Shown: in pieces, positions 5,087 through 8,362 of the stretch
Position numbering within the stretch: position 1 is the stretch's first letter
Layout: each line of letters starts with the position of its first letter
Source of the DNA: UBA9642 sp964545585
GTDB taxonomy: Archaea; Nanobdellota; Nanobdellia; Woesearchaeales; UBA9642
Direction of reading: 5' to 3'
Assembly (NCBI GenBank): GCA_964545585.1
Contig: CAZJFT010000043.1
Span: 1 to 8,362, forward strand
Length of the DNA: 8,362 bases
Notes under the pieces: model-generated
Databases searched by the model: none
Seen by the model: only the letters and a program-made list of their open reading frames with translations
What the model was told of the DNA's origin: nothing
Made by a program: the position numbers and the translations under genes

Positions 5087-7084
5087 ATGATGAAAGTACT
5101 GAAAATAACAACTAAAAACCTGAAATTGCTGTTGCGGTCCAAGACAAGCATGTTCGTCACGATATTCGGTCCGCTCATAATAATGCTTCTAGTAGGGTTC
5201 GCATTCAACAACCCTTCAGCATCAAAACTGAATGTAGGGTATTATGCTTCTGAAAAGACTCCGCTCACTCAATCTTTCATTGCAGCATTATCGGAGAATC
5301 AGGGTTTTTCCGTATCAGAATATGCGACCGAGCAGCTATGCACAGATATGATAGAGCAAGGGAAGAGCCATATATGCATCGTTTTTCCAATAGACTTTGA
5401 ACTATCGAACAACCAGAGCAATGAAGTGATATTCTATGTGGACCAATCAAGGGCAAATTTCGTGTATGCGGTCCTCGATACTGTCAATGAGAAGATAGAT
5501 CTGACTTCAAGCCAGCTGAGCACGGCATTGACCAATGATCTATTGTCTGCGCTGGCTTTATCGCAGAAGACGAATAATGAGAACATAGCAAAAATAGTGA
5601 CGATGAAGTCCGGATTGACTACACTGAATACTGGCGTCAATGATATAAAGTCAAAGTTAGGCAGCATCGACCTTTCCGAAGCGGACATAGACTCTTCGAG
5701 CATGTTAAGTACATTGACTACAATAAATAAGGATGTAGATACATTGAAGGACAATGGCATGGATGTGGTCGAGGCAGGATACACCCTGATAGATGATCTT
5801 GATTCGGTAGGTAATGACTGTACTGGGAACTGTTCTGATTTTGTGAATTCATTTCAGACCGATCTAGGAACATATAAGAGCGAGGTCAATAAGACTTATA
5901 ATCTGACTAAAAGGCATCTGTCGACGCTCAGTGATGCGCTAGATTCATTGGACGAAGAAGTGACCCTATTGAATGAACGCTTGGCAAATGCAAAGGACGC
6001 GACTACAGGCAGTGCAGAGGATCTAGGAAGCATACAGACAAGTGTAGACAAGATAAAGACTGATTTAGACATAATAAAGGGTGCGACTGAAAAGGTTAAT
6101 GCCCAGATAAATGCATTGAGAGTTACTTCTGCAGAGAACATAGTTAATCCTATAACAACAAGAGTCGAACCTATCACTGCAAAGTCCAACAACCTGAATT
6201 TCATATTCCCTTATCTTGTAATATTGATGATAGTGTTCATAAGCATAATGCTCTCTAGCACCATAATAATAATCGAGAAGACTTCAAAGGCATATTTCAG
6301 GAATTTCACGACTCCCACCAAGGACTTCACATTCATCGCATCAGTTTTCCTTACAAGCTTCTTCGTGATAATATTACAGCTGATTTTTGTCTTGGTATTG
6401 GCTTATTATTTCCTTAATACCACAATATTGACAAATATCTCTTTGACATTATTGACTCTGTTGATATCTATAATTGTGTTCACATTTTTAGGGATGATAA
6501 TAGGATACTTGTTCAACAGTCAAGAGGCAGTGACTATGGCATCCATATCTGTAGGCAGCGTACTATTGTTCTTGTCAAATCTTGTCTTGCCACTTGAGAC
6601 GATGTCTGACGCTGTACAAGAGCTCGCACGTTATAATCCATACGTAGTAGCCTCAGAACTATTGAAGAAAGTGACATTGTTCAGCTCAGAATGGGGCGTC
6701 ATACAGACAGACTTCCTGATAATGGGCGCGTTCATGGTCGTATTCTTTGTCTTGACATTGATAATACAGAAGATGTCGAAGATACAATACATAAGCAAGA
6801 AGCCGATAGCGAAACAGATAGTCAAGAGGAAGAAGGACGAGATAATAGACAAGTACTTCAAGCTCAAGACAGGCGTATTGGTCAGGGATGAGAAGGAATT
6901 GTTAAAGGAATTAAAGATAATGTCCGATATCACATTCGGAGAATACGTCGACAAGACAAAGAATGATTTCGAAGGATGGCTATTGTTGATAGGCAATGAT
7001 GAATTGGCCAAGGCAATAAGCAAATGCAAGACAAGAGAAGAGATGATGGTAGTGCTGGAACAATACTTCAAGAAAGTGAAATGA
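5087..7084 (+). CDS. ABC-2 type exporter permease with large outer coiled-coil domain and extra C-terminal domain
   Basis: A 665-residue membrane subunit partnering the ATPase just upstream. Layout: amphipathic N-terminus, TM1 (about 22-41), a large soluble domain (42-370), TM2 (372-395), TM3 (416-442), TM4 (451-476), TM5 (482-502), TM6 (542-561), and a cytoplasmic tail (563-665). One TM, a big outer domain and then five TMs is the ABC2_membrane_3 / YhgE-Pip style of plan. The outer domain starts with the usual alpha/beta part (LNVGYYA at 48-54, IVFPIDFE at 98-105, IFYVDQSRANFVY at 115-127) and continues with long heptad-like helices (about 278-304 and 313-345). It has four Cys (85, 97, 245, 249) and several N-x-S/T sites. 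The tail carries a separate domain (about 590-665) with NDFEGW (626-631). Start: Met1 or Met2 (5090), with GGTGA at 5082-5086 favouring Met2. The exported substrate is unknown. Confidence 0.88.
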   Translation: MMKVLKITTKNLKLLLRSKTSMFVTIFGPLIIMLLVGFAFNNPSASKLNVGYYASEKTPLTQSFIAALSENQGFSVSEYATEQLCTDMIEQGKSHICIVFPIDFELSNNQSNEVIFYVDQSRANFVYAVLDTVNEKIDLTSSQLSTALTNDLLSALALSQKTNNENIAKIVTMKSGLTTLNTGVNDIKSKLGSIDLSEADIDSSSMLSTLTTINKDVDTLKDNGMDVVEAGYTLIDDLDSVGNDCTGNCSDFVNSFQTDLGTYKSEVNKTYNLTKRHLSTLSDALDSLDEEVTLLNERLANAKDATTGSAEDLGSIQTSVDKIKTDLDIIKGATEKVNAQINALRVTSAENIVNPITTRVEPITAKSNNLNFIFPYLVILMIVFISIMLSSTIIIIEKTSKAYFRNFTTPTKDFTFIASVFLTSFFVIILQLIFVLVLAYYFLNTTILTNISLTLLTLLISIIVFTFLGMIIGYLFNSQEAVTMASISVGSVLLFLSNLVLPLETMSDAVQELARYNPYVVASELLKKVTLFSSEWGVIQTDFLIMGAFMVVFFVLTLIIQKMSKIQYISKKPIAKQIVKRKKDEIIDKYFKLKTGVLVRDEKELLKELKIMSDITFGEYVDKTKNDFEGWLLLIGNDELAKAISKCKTREEMMVVLEQYFKKVK

Positions 7085-7435
7085 TTAATTCTTACATTTT
7101 TTACAGTTACATTTAAAATCTATTTGTCCTGTTTCAGAGTAACTCCCGGTTATTTCTTCTCCTTTCTTTATGTCTTTTTTTGCAACATCGCAGAAATTCT
7201 TTACCGTAGTATTTGGCGCGCATGAATGATTGACGTATTTAGCGGGTGCCTTCATTCTTATGTAATTTCTCCCTATTTTAACCAAATATTTCTTATCCTT
7301 AGAAGAATCATACTCTTTCTTTGTAATCTTATCAGAAATATCCCATTTAACGACGACTTCCCCTTTCTTGAAACCTTTTCCGGCAAATACGCCTAATCCG
7401 CGTATTTTAGATTTCTTAACAATGACATCATTCAT
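7085..7435 (-). CDS. Small SET-domain protein (probable protein-lysine methyltransferase)
   Basis: A 116-residue protein consisting of little more than a SET domain, which transfers a methyl group from S-adenosylmethionine to lysine side chains of proteins. Visible motifs: RGLGVFA (12-18, SAM-binding start), KYVNHSCAPNT (66-76; Asn69, His70 and Cys72 of the NHSC pseudoknot), KKGEEITGSYS (90-100) with the likely catalytic Tyr99, and a post-SET-like zinc cluster C-x-C-x2-C (109, 111, 114), completed by Cys72. The position usually held by Phe or Tyr two residues before the catalytic Tyr is Gly97. Arg12 uses CGC and several Ile codons are ATT, both unlike the neighbouring genes. Its stop abuts that of the permease with no base between. 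The substrate is unknown; other archaeal SET enzymes act on chromatin proteins, but nothing here shows that. Confidence 0.9.
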   Translation of the reverse strand: MNDVIVKKSKIRGLGVFAGKGFKKGEVVVKWDISDKITKKEYDSSKDKKYLVKIGRNYIRMKAPAKYVNHSCAPNTTVKNFCDVAKKDIKKGEEITGSYSETGQIDFKCNCKKCKN

Positions 7436-7456
7436 ATAATTTTATATTATGAATAC

Positions 7457-7470
7457 AATTTATTAATTTT
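7457..7470 (-). promoter_or_regulatory. Possible TATA-box promoter for the SET gene
   Basis: On the - strand the sequence reads AAAATTAATAAATT, with a TATA-like core centred near 7462, about 27 bases before the ATG at 7435. If used, the transcript would be leaderless or nearly so. The whole gap is AT-rich and a second candidate (TTATAAAT at 7481-7488 on the - strand) would give a leader of about 25 bases, so this is tentative. Confidence 0.35.
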
Positions 7471-7475
7471 ATTGC

Positions 7476-7488
7476 AAAAGATTTATAA
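7476..7488 (+). promoter_or_regulatory. Probable BRE/TATA promoter for the Nip7 gene
   Basis: AAAAG (7476-7480, BRE-like purines) followed by ATTTATAA (7481-7488) is a good archaeal BRE-TATA pair. Its centre, near 7485, is 26 bases before ATG 7511, so transcription would start at or within a base or two of the start codon. No Shine-Dalgarno site precedes the ATG, in agreement with a leaderless mRNA. Confidence 0.65.
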
Positions 7489-7510
7489 CCATATAATATA
7501 AACTATAATT

Positions 7511-7975
7511 ATGGACATAAACCAATTCACATCAATATTCGGGTTGAAGCTTGATGAATCTAAGATAGTGAAGATAGGGAAGAATTATTATTTTGCAGAT
7601 GAATCATTGAAACATGTGAGGGAAAAGATAAAAAGGGACGTTTTCTCATTAGGGGTGTTCATAGGACAGGATTCTGGGAAACATTTCGATCCAAGTCCTG
7701 CACTTATTGATATGCTTGCGAAGATGGACAAATCAGGAAATAGGAAGATATATATCGCAAGCAAAGTCGAGGGATTATTCCTATACGGAAGGAATATATT
7801 GAAGGATTCAATATCACGCAACCCAAATAACATCGATTCAGGATACGTATTCGTACAGAATGAGCAAGACGAGAATCTAGGTTTCGGAATATTCCAACAG
7901 CAAGGTGAACAAGTCATCGTAAAGAACTTATTGGATAAAGGATTCTATTTAAGGAAGGAAGCGAAAAAGAGATGA
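7511..7975 (+). CDS. nip7: Nip7 homologue, PUA-domain ribosome biogenesis protein
   Basis: A 154-residue homologue of Nip7, an RNA-binding factor in large-subunit pre-rRNA processing and assembly in eukaryotes and many archaea. The N-terminal pre-PUA part includes KNYYFADESL (24-33) and VFSLGVFIGQ (44-53), matching the YYVS and LVSLG..FG blocks of eukaryotic Nip7, then FDPSPALIDMLAK (59-71). The C-terminal PUA domain runs about 78-150 with KIYIASKVEGLFLYGRNILK (79-98; the FLYGN-VLK motif of the family), GYVFVQNEQDENLGFGIF (111-128) and VIVKNLLDKGFYLRKE (135-150). It is somewhat shorter than the 160-180 residues typical of the family. The gene is divergent from the SET gene and ends one base from the pgk stop on the other strand. 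Confidence 0.93.
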   Translation: MDINQFTSIFGLKLDESKIVKIGKNYYFADESLKHVREKIKRDVFSLGVFIGQDSGKHFDPSPALIDMLAKMDKSGNRKIYIASKVEGLFLYGRNILKDSISRNPNNIDSGYVFVQNEQDENLGFGIFQQQGEQVIVKNLLDKGFYLRKEAKKR

Positions 7976-7976
7976 C

Positions 7977-8362
7977 TCATATCACATCATGGAACTCTAT
8001 TTCGTTCTCTTTCAATGCTTTGATTGCTGGCAACTCTTTTCCAGAAATATATTCAAGGCTTGCTCCTCCGCCTGTTGATACGTGTGTGTATTTTGATTTG
8101 AAAGGTAGTATAGCATCTTCTGTATCTCCGCCTCCGATAATGACTAATTTTCCAGAGTCTGCCAAATACTCTGCAATCTGTCTTGTCGATTCTCCGAATT
8201 TCTCAATCTCAAAGTAACCTAGTGGGCCATTCCAGAATATTGTCTTTGCCTTGTCTAGATATATCTTGAACAAATTTATGGAATCAGGTCCTATGTCCAA
8301 GCCGATGAAATCTTTAGGGATTATGTCTTCAGGGACTATTGTCACTTCTGCATCTGCAGACT
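7977..8362 (-). CDS. pgk: Phosphoglycerate kinase, C-terminal part (runs off the window)
   Basis: The 3' portion of the gene for PGK, which interconverts 1,3-bisphosphoglycerate + ADP and 3-phosphoglycerate + ATP in glycolysis/gluconeogenesis. About 128 C-terminal residues are seen and the frame stays open to the window edge (SADAEVTIVPED), so the start lies beyond base 8362; an internal GTG at 8345 is not the start. Nucleotide-binding C-domain motifs are complete: FIGLDIGPDSI, IFWNGPLGYFE, a KFGEST..IA helix start, IIGGGDTEDAI (adenine/phosphate loop), HVSTGGGASLEYISGKELPA. The wording of these blocks is that of bacterial-type PGK rather than the usual archaeal form. It uses more ATT codons for Ile than the + strand genes. 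It ends tail to tail with nip7. Confidence 0.95.
   Translation of the reverse strand, partial: SADAEVTIVPEDIIPKDFIGLDIGPDSINLFKIYLDKAKTIFWNGPLGYFEIEKFGESTRQIAEYLADSGKLVIIGGGDTEDAILPFKSKYTHVSTGGGASLEYISGKELPAIKALKENEIEFHDVI

Noticed and set aside
6691..6891. + strand 66-codon ORF rich in Asp/Arg/Glu
   Set aside because: An out-of-frame reading inside the permease gene, with no start signal or family features.
7972..8217. + strand ORF of 81 codons after nip7
   Set aside because: It is the complement of a well-conserved PGK segment, and its protein matches nothing known to me.

Overview
The window looks like chromosomal DNA of a compact archaeal genome. The first half is the distal part of an archaeal spc-type ribosomal protein operon (uS8 tail, uL6, eL32, eL19, uL18, uS5, uL30, uL15, in that order). 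The archaeal/eukaryotic-only proteins eL32 and eL19 sit between uL6 and uL18, an arrangement not found in bacteria. A Nip7 homologue, TATA-like promoters and a U-tract terminator fit the same reading. The DNA is fairly AT-rich, with heavy use of ATA (Ile) and AGA/AGG (Arg). Short or altered ribosomal proteins, a uS5 insertion, a very small SET protein and a bacterial-type phosphoglycerate kinase suggest a DPANN lineage, perhaps near Woesearchaeota/Pacearchaeota. That placement is inference from remembered sequence style, not from a tree.

Layout: 1-28 end of uS8; 60-3924 seven complete ribosomal protein genes, all on the + strand with 10-38 base gaps, closed by a T9 tract. secY, which usually follows uL15 in this operon, is absent here. 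After a promoter at about 3970 comes a two-gene ABC-2 exporter: an ATPase (4037-5080) and, 6 bases on, a 665-residue permease (5087-7084) with a large coiled-coil outer domain and a separate small C-terminal cytoplasmic domain. A 116-residue SET-domain protein lies on the - strand (7085-7435), end to end with the permease gene. It diverges across a 75-base promoter region from a Nip7/PUA ribosome-biogenesis gene (7511-7975). The window ends inside a - strand phosphoglycerate kinase gene (7977-8362, C-terminal part only), one base from the Nip7 stop codon.

How the genes fit together: the ribosomal proteins and Nip7 serve large- and small-subunit structure and 60S-type subunit assembly. The ATPase and permease form one transporter. 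The SET protein is a likely protein-lysine methyltransferase with unknown substrate, and PGK belongs to central carbon metabolism. No stretch over 300 bases lacks a gene. I saw no rRNA, tRNA, CRISPR array, insertion sequence or large repeat. The parts most worth a second look are the permease with its C-terminal domain, the SET protein with a glycine at the usual aromatic switch position, the bacterial-type PGK, and the departures in uL30, eL32 and uS5. I do not see a clear multi-gene system that is wholly new.
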